Shown here: in pieces, positions 33,880 to 42,638 of the stretch
How positions within the stretch are numbered: position 1 is the first letter of the stretch
How the letters are laid out: each line of letters opens with the position of its first letter
NCBI GenBank assembly: GCA_030426805.1
Contig: JAUHXU010000005.1
Coordinates: forward strand, 62,001 to 126,000
DNA length: 64,000 nucleotides
Origin: a bacterium
GTDB taxonomy: Bacteria > Planctomycetota > JAFGQW01
Direction: 5' to 3'
The notes under the pieces: generated by a model
Told to the model about the DNA's origin: nothing
Databases searched by the model: none
Seen by the model: only the letters and a program-made list of their open reading frames with translations
Made by a program: the position numbers and the translations under genes

Positions 33880-34805
33880 TGCCGCGCACCGACCCCGCCT
33901 CGCCGGTCGAGCGCTTGCTGGACGCGTTTCGCGCGACGCGCCCGATCCGCGCGGGGTCGCTGATCATCACGGTATTCGGCGACGTCGTCGCACCGCGCGG
34001 CGGCGCGACGTGGCTCGGCGGGTTGATCGAGTTGCTCGAGCCGTTCGGCATCAACGAGCGCCAGGTGCGCACGTCGGTCTACCGGCTCGTTCAGGACGGC
34101 TGGCTCGCGTCCGAACCGATCGGACGGCGCAGCCTCTACCGCATCACCGCACGCGGTCGGCAGCGCTTCGAGCACGCGACGCGCCGGATCTACGGCGGCC
34201 CCCGGACGGACTGGGACGGCCGCGTCACACAGGTGCTCGCACCCGGCCTCGACGGCACCGCGCGCGATGCACTCCGCCGCGAACTCGGCTGGCTCGGCTT
34301 CGGCGCGCTCGCACCGAACACGTGGATCCACCCGGCCGCCGATCACGAAGCGCTTCGCGCGACCCTCGCCGACCTCGACGTCGAACGACGCACGGTCGTC
34401 GTCGACGGTCACATCGACAGGTCGGCTGATCCGGAGACGCTCCGACGTCTCGCGGACGACGCGTGGGCCCTCGCGAGCGTCGCCGAACGATACGCGACGT
34501 TCACCGAGCGCTTCGAAGGCGTCCACCGCACGCGCAACGACGACGCAAGCGCCCTCGTGATCCGGATCCTCCTCGTGCACGAGTATCGCAAGGCACTCTT
34601 GCGCGATCCGCAACTGCCGCCCGCACTGCTCCCGCAGTCGTGGATCGGGCAGCGCGCCTTCGCGATGTCGCGGGCGATCTACGCGCGCGTTCGCGACCGC
34701 GCCGAGCGTGCGATCGACGCGCGTCTCGGTTGCGAGACGGGTGCCCTGCCGGCGCCCGACGACGCGTTCTACGCACGCTTCGGCATCGGCCGGGCGCGCG
34801 ATTGA
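33879..34805 (+). CDS. paaX: Phenylacetate operon repressor
   Basis: 308 residues, the PaaX size. GntR-like transcriptional repressor released by phenylacetyl-CoA. The N-terminal winged helix covers RAGSLIITVFGDVVAPRGGA and the INERQVRTSVYRLVQDGWL recognition region, followed by RRSLYRITARGRQ. The middle has the PaaX body (LGWLGFGALAPNTWIHP), and the C-terminal part LVHEYRKALLRDPQLPPALL fits the family. Start ATG 33879 in TGATG. Likely binds the dyad at 30108-30139. Confidence 0.92.
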   Translation: MPRTDPASPVERLLDAFRATRPIRAGSLIITVFGDVVAPRGGATWLGGLIELLEPFGINERQVRTSVYRLVQDGWLASEPIGRRSLYRITARGRQRFEHATRRIYGGPRTDWDGRVTQVLAPGLDGTARDALRRELGWLGFGALAPNTWIHPAADHEALRATLADLDVERRTVVVDGHIDRSADPETLRRLADDAWALASVAERYATFTERFEGVHRTRNDDASALVIRILLVHEYRKALLRDPQLPPALLPQSWIGQRAFAMSRAIYARVRDRAERAIDARLGCETGALPAPDDAFYARFGIGRARD

Positions 34806-34830
34806 ACTGCGCCGCCGCTTGTCCTACTCT
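34802..34830 (+). promoter_or_regulatory. Pyruvate dehydrogenase operon promoter
   Basis: TTGAAC (34802-34807), 17-bp spacer, TACTCT (34825-34830), expected start near 34837, 24 nt before the pdhA ATG. The -35 overlaps the paaX stop codon, so the PDH operon is separately transcribed but may also receive readthrough. Confidence 0.65.
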
Positions 34831-34860
34831 GAAGGCTCCCCCCAACCGACCGAGGCCCTC

Positions 34861-35946
34861 ATGCCCAGAACCGAACTCGACTACGGTCAGCGCCTCGAAC
34901 ACCTGTCGATCCTCGACGAACGCGGTGCCGTCGACGACGCGCTCGACCCCGGCTTCGCGAACGACGAGTTGCTCCGCCTCTACCGCGCGATGGTGCTGAC
35001 GCGGCAGCTCGACATCCGTATGCTGCGCATGCAGCGCCAAGGGCAGATGGGCACGTTCGCGCCGGGCCGCGGACAGGAGGCGACCCAGATCGGATCGATC
35101 CGCGCCCTGCGCAAGAGCGACTGGTATTGGCCGAGCTATCGCAGCTTCGGCGCGCAGATGTGGCGCGGCTGGACCGTCGAGGGGTTGATGCTCTTGTGGG
35201 ACGGCTACTTCGCCGGCTTCGAGATCCCCGAGGGCACGAACGAACTGCCGTTCAGCATCATCGTCGGCGGGCACATCGCGCCGGCGACCGGCATCGCGAT
35301 GGCGTGCAGGTACGAGGGCACCGACGAGGTCGTGCTGACGAACTTCGGCGACGGCGCGACGTCGCAGGGCGACTTCGCCGAAGCGGTGAACTTCGCGGGC
35401 GTCTACAAGTCGCCGATCGTCTACCTGTGCGAGAACAACCAGTGGGCGATCTCGACCCCGTTCGAGAAGCAGACCGCATCGAAGTCGATCGCGCACCGCG
35501 CGCTCGGGTTCGGCGTCGAAGGCATCCAGGTCGACGGCAACGACATCCTCGCGGTGTCCGTCGCGGTCGAAGAAGCGGTCGCACGCGCCCGCGCCGGCGA
35601 GGGCCCGACGGTGATCGAGGCACTCACCTACCGGATGGACGTGCACACGACCGCCGACGACCCGACCGTCTACCGCAAGGACGACGAGGTCGAGCGTTGG
35701 GAGGCGAAGGACCCGATCATTCGCTTCGAGAAATACCTGCGCGACCGCGGGGCGCTCGACGACGCGGCGATCGAGGCGATCGAATCCGAGGAGCGCGCGC
35801 GCGTCGACGCGGGCCGCAAGCTGTTCGACGAGCTCAAGCAGAAGGACTACCGCGAGGTGTTCGACTACGTCTACGCGACGCTGCCGCCGGAGCTGCAGGA
35901 GCAACGGGCGGACTACTTCGCGAAGCTCGACCGAGCGGGTCTCTGA
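34861..35946 (+). CDS. pdhA: Pyruvate dehydrogenase E1 alpha subunit
   Basis: 361 residues. Thiamine diphosphate subunit decarboxylating pyruvate (or a branched 2-oxoacid). Visible: GQMGTFAPGRGQEATQIG, ADWYWPSYR-like SDWYWPSYRSFG, IIVGGHIAPATGIAMA, the ThDP motif FGDGATSQGDFAEAVNFAGV ending in ENNQWAIST, and TYRMDVHTTADDP. E1a/E1b arrangement with E2 and E3 downstream. Substrate could be branched-chain oxoacids; the PDH reading is favoured by motif similarity to Gram-positive PdhA. Confidence 0.92.
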   Translation: MPRTELDYGQRLEHLSILDERGAVDDALDPGFANDELLRLYRAMVLTRQLDIRMLRMQRQGQMGTFAPGRGQEATQIGSIRALRKSDWYWPSYRSFGAQMWRGWTVEGLMLLWDGYFAGFEIPEGTNELPFSIIVGGHIAPATGIAMACRYEGTDEVVLTNFGDGATSQGDFAEAVNFAGVYKSPIVYLCENNQWAISTPFEKQTASKSIAHRALGFGVEGIQVDGNDILAVSVAVEEAVARARAGEGPTVIEALTYRMDVHTTADDPTVYRKDDEVERWEAKDPIIRFEKYLRDRGALDDAAIEAIESEERARVDAGRKLFDELKQKDYREVFDYVYATLPPELQEQRADYFAKLDRAGL

Positions 35947-35965
35947 GGCGGGACGAACGAACGCG

Positions 35966-36946
35966 ATGGCGATGATGAACATGGTCGAAGCGCTGAACCT
36001 GGCGCTTCACCAGATGATGACCGACGACGATTCGATCGTCGTGTTCGGGGAGGACGTCGCGATCAACGGCGGCGTGTTCCGCGTGACGAAGGGGTTGATC
36101 GAGGCGTTCACCGAGCGCCGCGTGTTCGACACGCCGCTCGCCGAAGCCGGCATCGTCGGCACCGCGGTCGGCATGGCGATCCGCGGCCTGAAGCCGGTCC
36201 CGGAGATCCAGTTCTCCGGCTTCTCGTATCAGGCGTTCCACCAGATCGAGCAGAACATGGCGCGGTTCCGCAACCGCACCCGCGGCCGCTACCCGATCAA
36301 CATGGTGCTGCGCTGCCCGTATGCCGGTGGTATCCGCGCAGTCGAGCACCACTCCGAATCGCGCGAGGCGTATTGGGCGCACACGCCCGGCCTCAAGGTC
36401 GTGATCCCGTCCAGCCCGCGCGCGGCCCGCGCGCTGCTCGTCGGTGCGGTCGACGATCCGGATCCGGTCGTGTTCTACGAGCCGAAGTCGATCTACCGGG
36501 CGTTCCGCGAGGAGGTCCCCGAGGAGCGCGAGAGCTGGCCGCTCGGCGAGTCGCGCATCGTGCGCGAGGGCGAGGCGCTGACGATCATCGCGTGGGGCGC
36601 GATGGTGCCGCGGGCGATCGAAGCCGCGCAGGACCTCGAGGACGAACGCGACACGAGCGTCGAGGTGCTCGACCTGCAGAGCATCTCGCCGATCGACACC
36701 GACGGGCTCGTCGAGTCCGTGCAGAAGACCGGCCGCGCGATCGTCGTGCACGAGGCGCCGCGCACCGCCGGCGTCGGTGCCGAGGTCGTCGCGCGGCTCA
36801 ACGAGCGTGCGCTCGAGTATCTCGACGCGCCGATCAAGCGCGTGACCGGCTACGACATCCACTTCCCGTTCTTCCAGGTCGAGCAGCAATACCTCCCGGA
36901 CGCGGAGACGATCAAGCTCGCGGCCGCGGAGACGCTCGACTACTGA
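35966..36946 (+). CDS. pdhB: Pyruvate dehydrogenase E1 beta subunit
   Basis: 326 residues, normal size. Partner of E1 alpha. MVEALNLALHQMM, VFGEDVAINGGVFRVTKGL with the ThDP-contacting Glu, DTPLAEAGIVGTAVGMAIRG, EIQFSGF and YQAFHQIEQ, and the C-terminal transketolase domain with VLDLQSISPID. Nineteen nt after pdhA, 22 nt before the E2 gene, each with purine-rich ribosome sites. Confidence 0.94.
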   Translation: MAMMNMVEALNLALHQMMTDDDSIVVFGEDVAINGGVFRVTKGLIEAFTERRVFDTPLAEAGIVGTAVGMAIRGLKPVPEIQFSGFSYQAFHQIEQNMARFRNRTRGRYPINMVLRCPYAGGIRAVEHHSESREAYWAHTPGLKVVIPSSPRAARALLVGAVDDPDPVVFYEPKSIYRAFREEVPEERESWPLGESRIVREGEALTIIAWGAMVPRAIEAAQDLEDERDTSVEVLDLQSISPIDTDGLVESVQKTGRAIVVHEAPRTAGVGAEVVARLNERALEYLDAPIKRVTGYDIHFPFFQVEQQYLPDAETIKLAAAETLDY

Positions 36947-36968
36947 TCCGAAACGGAGACGCGACGCG

Positions 36969-38279
36969 ATGCAGTTCCTGCTCCCCGACCTCGGCGAAGG
37001 CATCCAGGAAGCGCAGATCCTGAAGCTGCTCGTCGCCGAGGGCGACCGCGTCGAGCTGGATCAGCCGCTGATGGAGGTCGAGACCGACAAGGCGGCGGTC
37101 GAGATCCCGTCGCCGGTCGCCGGGACGATCGCGAAGTTGCACGGCGGCGAAGGCGACGTCGTCAACGTCGGCAACCCGCTCGTCACGTTCGACACCGGCG
37201 ACGGTGCGGGCGGCGGCGAAGCCGCGCCGGCCGCAAAGCCGGCTGCGACCAAGAAGGCGGCGTCCAAGAAGCCGGCCACACCCGCCGCGCCCGCGACGCC
37301 GCCGCCACCGCTGCCGTCCGGCGACGTGCGTGCGGCGCCGGTGATCCGCAAGCTCGCGCACCGGCTCGGTGTGGACCTCCGCCTCGTGCGCGGCACCGGC
37401 AAGCGCGGCCGGATCGTCCGCGACGACGTGCGTGCCGCCGCGGAGAACGGCACCGCGGCGATCGGTTCGGCGCCCGCCGCGTCGGGGCCGGCGCCGGTCG
37501 CCCCCCCACCGGTCACCCGCGTCGCGCCGATCCCGCCGACCGTCACGCCGCCCGGCGAGCCCGGCAAGGACGCGCACGGCACGACGCACACCGAACGTCT
37601 GGGCCAGGTGCGGAAGACGATCGCCGCGCAGATGGCGAAGTCGGTGTCGACGATCCCGCACTGCACGAACTTCGAGGACGCCGACGTCACCGACATCGAC
37701 GCACTCCGCCGCGGCTACAACGCGGTCAACCCGCCCGAGCGAAAGCTCACGCTGATGGCGTTCGCGATCCAGGCGATCGCGCATTCGCTCAGGCGCTTCC
37801 CGGTGTTCAACGCGACGTTCGACGGCGACGCGATGCAGATCGTCTACAAGGACTACCTGAACATCGGCATCGCGGTGGACAGCGAGCGCGGTCTCGTCGT
37901 GCCGGTGATGCGCAACGTCGAGACGCTCGACATCCACGGCATCGCGGCGTCGCTGAAGCAGCTCGCGCACAAGGTGCGCAACGTGAGCTTCACGGTCGAC
38001 GAGCTGCGTGGCGGGAGCTTCACGGTGTCGAACGCGGGCGCCGCCGGCGGTGCCAACCGCTACGCGACGCCGATCATCAACCACCCCGAGTCGGCGATCC
38101 TCGCGCTCGGCCGCGCGCGCACCGAGCCGCGCTACGTCGACGGCGAACTGCGTCCGCGCATGATCCTGCCGCTGAGCCTCACGTTCGATCACCGCGCGAC
38201 CGACGGCGCCGAGTCGTCGCGCTTCCTCGGCGACGTGATTGCGCAACTCGAAAACCCCGCACGACTGCTGCTCGGTTGA
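36969..38279 (+). CDS. pdhC: Dihydrolipoamide acetyltransferase (E2)
   Basis: 436 residues. Order: one lipoyl domain (residues 1-80; lipoyl Lys in VETDKAAVEIPSP), an Ala/Pro/Lys linker (about 85-115), a peripheral-subunit-binding domain (about 125-160: APVIRKLAHRLGVDLRLVRG and GRIVRDDV), a second Pro-rich linker, and the catalytic domain ending in LTFDHRATDGAES (H-x3-D-G active site). Forms the core of the complex, moving acetyl groups to CoA. Confidence 0.94.
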   Translation: MQFLLPDLGEGIQEAQILKLLVAEGDRVELDQPLMEVETDKAAVEIPSPVAGTIAKLHGGEGDVVNVGNPLVTFDTGDGAGGGEAAPAAKPAATKKAASKKPATPAAPATPPPPLPSGDVRAAPVIRKLAHRLGVDLRLVRGTGKRGRIVRDDVRAAAENGTAAIGSAPAASGPAPVAPPPVTRVAPIPPTVTPPGEPGKDAHGTTHTERLGQVRKTIAAQMAKSVSTIPHCTNFEDADVTDIDALRRGYNAVNPPERKLTLMAFAIQAIAHSLRRFPVFNATFDGDAMQIVYKDYLNIGIAVDSERGLVVPVMRNVETLDIHGIAASLKQLAHKVRNVSFTVDELRGGSFTVSNAGAAGGANRYATPIINHPESAILALGRARTEPRYVDGELRPRMILPLSLTFDHRATDGAESSRFLGDVIAQLENPARLLLG

Positions 38280-38307
38280 CCCACTCTGACGACGGAGGAC
38301 GCGCGCG

Positions 38308-39696
38308 ATGGTCGTAGGCGAGTTCACGCAAGAGGCCGATCTGCTCGTGATCGGCGGCGGGCCCGGGGGCTACACCGCGGCGTTTCGCGCGGCGGCCAAC
38401 GGTGTGTCGACGACGATCGTCGACGAGACCGCGGCGCTCGGCGGCGTCTGCCTGCAGGTCGGCTGCATCCCGTCGAAGGCACTGCTCAACATCGCCGAGA
38501 CGATTCACCTCGCGCGCGCCGCGAGCGCGTTCGGGGTCGAGTTCAAGGAGCCGACGATCGACGTCGATCGCATCCGCGCGTACAAGGGCGAGGTGATCGA
38601 GAAGCTCACGAAGGGGCTCGCGAGCCGCGCGAAGGCGCTCGGCGTCGAGGTGATCCCCGGGCGCGCGACGTTCGAAGACGGCAGGCACGTGCAGGTCACC
38701 GGTGGCTCGATCCCCCGCGTTCGGTTCCGCAAGGCGCTCGTTGCGACCGGGTCACGCCCGGTGCGTTTGCCGATCGAAGTCGAGAGCGACCGCGTCGTCG
38801 ACTCGACCGGCGCGCTCGCGCTCGAATCGCTGCCCGGGAGCCTGCTCGTGATCGGCGGCGGCTACATCGGCCTCGAGCTCGGACAAGTGCACGCGGCACT
38901 CGGCACCGAGGTCACGGTCGTCGAGATGATGCCGTCGTTGTTGCCGGGGGCCGACAAGGACCTCGTGCGCCCGCTCGAACGCCGACTGAAGGACGACTTC
39001 GCCCAGATCTGCTGCGGCGCGAAGGTCACCGGCATGCGCGAGGTCGACGGCGGCGTCGAGGTGACGTTCGACGGCAAGAAGCCGCCGAAGCGCACCGTGT
39101 TCGAGCGCGTGCTCGTCGCGGTCGGCCGGCGTCCGAACACCGACACGATCGGCCTCGACAAGACCGGCGTCGAGGTCGACGAGCGCGGCTTCATCCGCGT
39201 CGACGAACGCTTCCGCACCGCGGACAAGCGCATCTACGCGATCGGCGACGCGGTCGGCGATCCGATGCTCGCGCACAAGGCCGTGCACGAGGGGCGCATC
39301 GCCGCCGACGTGATCGCCGGCAAGGACAACTTCGACGACAACCGCGGCATTCCCGCCGTCGTCTTCACCGATCCCGAGATCGCGTGGGTCGGCCTCACCG
39401 AGACCGACGCGAAAGAGCAGGGCATTCCCCACGTCGTGAAGAAGATGCCGTGGGGCGCCTCCGGCCGCGCCGTCGCGATCAACCGCGCCAACGGTGTGAC
39501 GAAGCTCGTCTGCGCAGAGGAAGACGGGGCGTTGCTCGGCGTCGGTATCGCCGGCGCCCACGCGGGCGAGATGATCGCCGAAGCGGCGCATGCGCTCGAG
39601 ATGGGCGCGACGGCCACGGACCTCGCCGCGACGGTGCATCCGCATCCGACGCTCAGCGAGATGATCGGCGACGTGGCCGACGAGATCGCGGGGTAG
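38308..39696 (+). CDS. lpdA: Dihydrolipoamide dehydrogenase (E3)
   Basis: 462 residues. Reoxidises dihydrolipoamide with NAD+. FAD site LLVIGGGPGGYTAAFRA, redox-active disulfide GGVCLQVGCIPSKAL, NAD site LLVIGGGYIGLELGQVHAAL, the second FAD motif IYAIGDAVGDPMLAHKA and the C-terminal catalytic HPHPTLSE. Completes the PDH complex. A structured element (39715-39834) begins 18 nt past the stop. Confidence 0.95.
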   Translation: MVVGEFTQEADLLVIGGGPGGYTAAFRAAANGVSTTIVDETAALGGVCLQVGCIPSKALLNIAETIHLARAASAFGVEFKEPTIDVDRIRAYKGEVIEKLTKGLASRAKALGVEVIPGRATFEDGRHVQVTGGSIPRVRFRKALVATGSRPVRLPIEVESDRVVDSTGALALESLPGSLLVIGGGYIGLELGQVHAALGTEVTVVEMMPSLLPGADKDLVRPLERRLKDDFAQICCGAKVTGMREVDGGVEVTFDGKKPPKRTVFERVLVAVGRRPNTDTIGLDKTGVEVDERGFIRVDERFRTADKRIYAIGDAVGDPMLAHKAVHEGRIAADVIAGKDNFDDNRGIPAVVFTDPEIAWVGLTETDAKEQGIPHVVKKMPWGASGRAVAINRANGVTKLVCAEEDGALLGVGIAGAHAGEMIAEAAHALEMGATATDLAATVHPHPTLSEMIGDVADEIAG

Positions 39697-39714
39697 GTAG
39701 CGCGGGGCGCAGCG

Positions 39715-39834
39715 CCCGGGAGACGTGTCGGGGTCGCCGCGTCACTTCGGGCCCGGGGAGCGGGGGCGGGCTTGCGTTGCGGGCGTGAGCCGGGCTCCTC
39801 AACGTTCCTCGGCGACCCCGACACGCCCCCCGGG
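39715..39834 (+). repeat. Stem-capped 3' element, copy 1
   Basis: Arms GTGTCGGGGTCGCCG (39725-39739) and CGGCGACCCCGACAC (39810-39824) are a perfect 15-bp inverted repeat, flanked by CCCGGG on both sides. Between them lies a core with TTCGGGCCCGGGGAGCGG, GGGCTTGCGTTGCGG and GTGAGCCGGGCT-C-CTCAACGT that recurs at 44134 and 48181. It sits between lpdA and a convergent gene; the rest of the 218-bp gap is featureless. Confidence 0.85.
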
Positions 39835-39914
39835 CGAGGCCACGCGTATCCCCGTGATCTGGTCGGCGCGAGAGCCGAGCATCGCGGGAGGATCGGATGG
39901 GAGGCGCCGCCGTG

Positions 39915-42482
39915 TCAGGGGGTGACCGTCGCGCTCACCGTGTTCGAGATGGACTTGATGCCGGCGGGTGCCGTCGGCGAGAGGGTGACGAATGCAGTGT
40001 GGAACGTGATGCCGACCAGGAAGGACCAGTTCGGCAACGCGATGGATGCGTTCGCCTGTCCCAGGCTGTCGATCGTGCCTGTGTATGCGCGGAAGATGCC
40101 GGGGAGCGCGCCGGACGTGGACAGTCCGAGCAGCGGGTCGGGGCTCAGGCTCAGCACGCGCGCACCGAGCAGTATCGGACCCGTGCCGAGCGACGTGCCG
40201 ACCTGGTAGACGAGGCCGGCGTCATCCGTTGCCGTGAGCAGAAGCGGCATGGTCGCACCGGGACGGAGCGCGCCCAGGGCTTGGATGTCGGTGAAGGCGA
40301 TCTTCGCGATGTAGGCGTCCCGGCCGCCCTGGTTGTGAGTCAAGTCGGGTCCGACCTTCACCGGGAAGCCGCTCATCTCGCCTGAGACGGCGTGGCCGGC
40401 AACAAATGCGGTGCCCGTGGGCGTGGCGGCGACCGCATACGGCTCGTCAACGTACAGGCCACCGATCAGACCGGTGTAGCGAACAAACTTCCCGGACCGG
40501 TCGACCATCGCGATCAGCCCGGTATAGGTTCCCGGAACCGTCAGTTGGGGACCGTCTTTCACGGGAAAGGCCGCTGTGGCCGTCCCGATCATGATCGCGT
40601 TGCCGTGCGTGTCGATCGCCACCTTGGTGCCGCTTGCACCAGTTCCCGCGTCATCGATCAGACCGCAGTAGACGATGCCCGAGCCATCGGGTGTGAGCTT
40701 CGCTATGATCGGCTGGCGGGGCGAATTGGTCCGCTGCAGTGATGGACCGACAGTGAGTGGAAGCCGAGACGCTGGCGATTGCGTCGTGCCGGAGAGATAC
40801 GCGTGTCCTTGCGCGTCGACCGCGACGCCGTGGATGCCTTCCAGTGCGCCCCCACCGCCGAAGTAGCCACCACCAAAATACCCGCAGTAGTCAAGGCCGG
40901 TCCCCGCGGAGTTGACCTTCGCGACGAAGCCGTCCACGATCGCGCCCTGCCAGAACGTGAGCCGAGGGCCGACCGTCACAGGAAAGGTCGCCTCGTTGTT
41001 CCACGTCTGTCCGGCGACGTATGCCGCACCGGTTGCGTCGATTGTGATGCTGCCGATCGAGCTGAGGTTGATCCGCGGGGTGTCGCTTAGCGGGCCGCCG
41101 ATATAGCCGCAGTAGTCGAGGTGAGTCCCGGCCGGGTTTACCTTCGCGACGAACACGTCGTCGCCGCCGTTGTACGTCAAATCGGGACCGCCCCGAACCG
41201 GGAACGGGGTCGCATTCGTTGGCGCTTGTGTCGCGTCGGCACTGCGGGTCTCGCCAACGACGTATGCCGCGCCGGTCTGGTCGACCGCAATGCCGAGCGC
41301 CCAGTCGTGTTCGTAGCCGCCGATGTAGCCGCAGTAATCGAGTCCAGTGCCCGCTGCGTTCACCTTCGCGACCCAGGCGTCCGGCTTCGGGCTGGCTCGG
41401 TTGCTCGTATTGTGCGTCAGGTCCGGGCCCACCGTGACCGGGAACGTAGACTCGTTGTTCAAGGTCAAGCCGCAAACATACGCGCTGCCGCCTGCATCAA
41501 TGGCGATTCCGTTCAGGGCATCGCCCCCCCAAAAGCCACCAGCGATCCAGCCACAATAGACTAGTCCGTTTCCGCTCATCGCGACCTTGCAGACAAATGC
41601 CGCTCCGGTTACAGCTGGCAGCGTCGTGCTCGGACCAACTCTGACCGGGAACGTCGGCGACGGTTCAGCCCCTCCGCCAACATATGCGAACCCTTGCGCG
41701 TCGACGGCGACACTCACGGCGAGGTCCTGTCCTCCGCCGCCGATGAACCCACAGTAGACGAACACGGCCGGGTCGATCACCAGCGTCTGGCTCATGTCGT
41801 AGTCGCCAACCTCGAACCGCACCGTCGACTCGTCGACCGAAAAGGCAGCATCAACCGGTGCCCTCACGCCACCTTCACCCACGGTCCACGCGACCGGCGA
41901 ATCATCGGCGAAGCTCGCGACCGGTGTCTGGACGCGGAGCCCGCCTGCGTCGGTCGTCTCGACTGCGGTTGCGCCACGGTAACGAAGCCGAATCTGCTTC
42001 GGGTCAGCACCCGGCCGCACGCGGAACTCGTACTTGAGCGCGTTTCGACCACCGCGGTAGACGAGGTCGATCCCTGGCCAGAGTTCCTCGTAGACGACCT
42101 CGGCGAAGCTCGGGAGGCCGGTCTTCCACTCCTCGCGCGGGCCGCTGAAGTAGCTGAACACGGCGTTGCGGCGCTCGCCGCCGCGAAGCACGACGTCTTC
42201 GTTCGCGTCGACGAACTCGAGCTTGACCGCCCAGTCCTTCTTTCGATCCTCGCCGCGTAAGGCGAACGTGATCCCGTCGCGGGCGAAGAAGACCGACTTG
42301 TCGCGCCCTTGCACGTAGAACCGGACTTCGTGCGGATGCACGCCGCGGTTCTCGATGATGTGAACCGGGATGTCGCCGAGGGACGACTTCAGCAAGGGGG
42401 ATTCGGTCTGAGCGCCGGACAGTGCGGCAGACAATGCTGCCGCCAGCAGGACGGCGCATGGCATTCCCGAGATCTTCATCAT
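39915..42482 (-). CDS. Secreted SBBP beta-propeller protein
   Basis: 855 residues. Signal peptide (residues 1-25). An N-terminal domain of the DUF7948 kind follows (ENRGVHPHEVRFYVQGRDK, FSYFSGPREEW, YEELWPGIDLVYRG). Then about seven SBBP repeats built on LDYCGYIGG, DxxGIAVDxxGAAYVxG and FPVxxGPDLT, forming a propeller. The C-terminal ~105 residues (YQVGTSLGTGPILLGARVL onward) are the module shared with other secreted proteins here. GGAGGAGG precedes tandem ATGs. Slightly less GC-biased codons than neighbours. A surface or matrix role is likely; no catalytic motif. Confidence 0.82.
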   Translation of the reverse strand: MMKISGMPCAVLLAAALSAALSGAQTESPLLKSSLGDIPVHIIENRGVHPHEVRFYVQGRDKSVFFARDGITFALRGEDRKKDWAVKLEFVDANEDVVLRGGERRNAVFSYFSGPREEWKTGLPSFAEVVYEELWPGIDLVYRGGRNALKYEFRVRPGADPKQIRLRYRGATAVETTDAGGLRVQTPVASFADDSPVAWTVGEGGVRAPVDAAFSVDESTVRFEVGDYDMSQTLVIDPAVFVYCGFIGGGGQDLAVSVAVDAQGFAYVGGGAEPSPTFPVRVGPSTTLPAVTGAAFVCKVAMSGNGLVYCGWIAGGFWGGDALNGIAIDAGGSAYVCGLTLNNESTFPVTVGPDLTHNTSNRASPKPDAWVAKVNAAGTGLDYCGYIGGYEHDWALGIAVDQTGAAYVVGETRSADATQAPTNATPFPVRGGPDLTYNGGDDVFVAKVNPAGTHLDYCGYIGGPLSDTPRINLSSIGSITIDATGAAYVAGQTWNNEATFPVTVGPRLTFWQGAIVDGFVAKVNSAGTGLDYCGYFGGGYFGGGGALEGIHGVAVDAQGHAYLSGTTQSPASRLPLTVGPSLQRTNSPRQPIIAKLTPDGSGIVYCGLIDDAGTGASGTKVAIDTHGNAIMIGTATAAFPVKDGPQLTVPGTYTGLIAMVDRSGKFVRYTGLIGGLYVDEPYAVAATPTGTAFVAGHAVSGEMSGFPVKVGPDLTHNQGGRDAYIAKIAFTDIQALGALRPGATMPLLLTATDDAGLVYQVGTSLGTGPILLGARVLSLSPDPLLGLSTSGALPGIFRAYTGTIDSLGQANASIALPNWSFLVGITFHTAFVTLSPTAPAGIKSISNTVSATVTP
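40250..41780 (-). repeat. SBBP tandem repeats
   Basis: Seven coding repeats of roughly 65-90 codons, each marked by a Y-C/T-G-x-I-G-G peptide (FVYCGFIGG, LVYCGWIAG, LDYCGYIGG twice, LDYCGYFGG, IVYCGLIDD, VRYTGLIGG). Sequence conservation is strongest in the central three. Confidence 0.8.
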
Positions 42483-42638
42483 CCGCGCAGCCTCCTCCGG
42501 GGCGAACGAGCGTCCCCGTCACGATACCAGGGGTGGCGGGCCGCCGCTCGCTACCTCGGCGAAACGAATCGCGCGACGCCGCCGACCGATCCGAGTAGAA
42601 TCGCCGCTATCAGGGCAGGAGCTGAAAGGAGCATCACG

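Noticed and set aside
39715..39834. Integron attC site
   Set aside because: Imperfect palindrome and CAAC/GTT bases recall attC, but the core is conserved and the arms vary, the reverse of attC sites, and no integrase gene is present.
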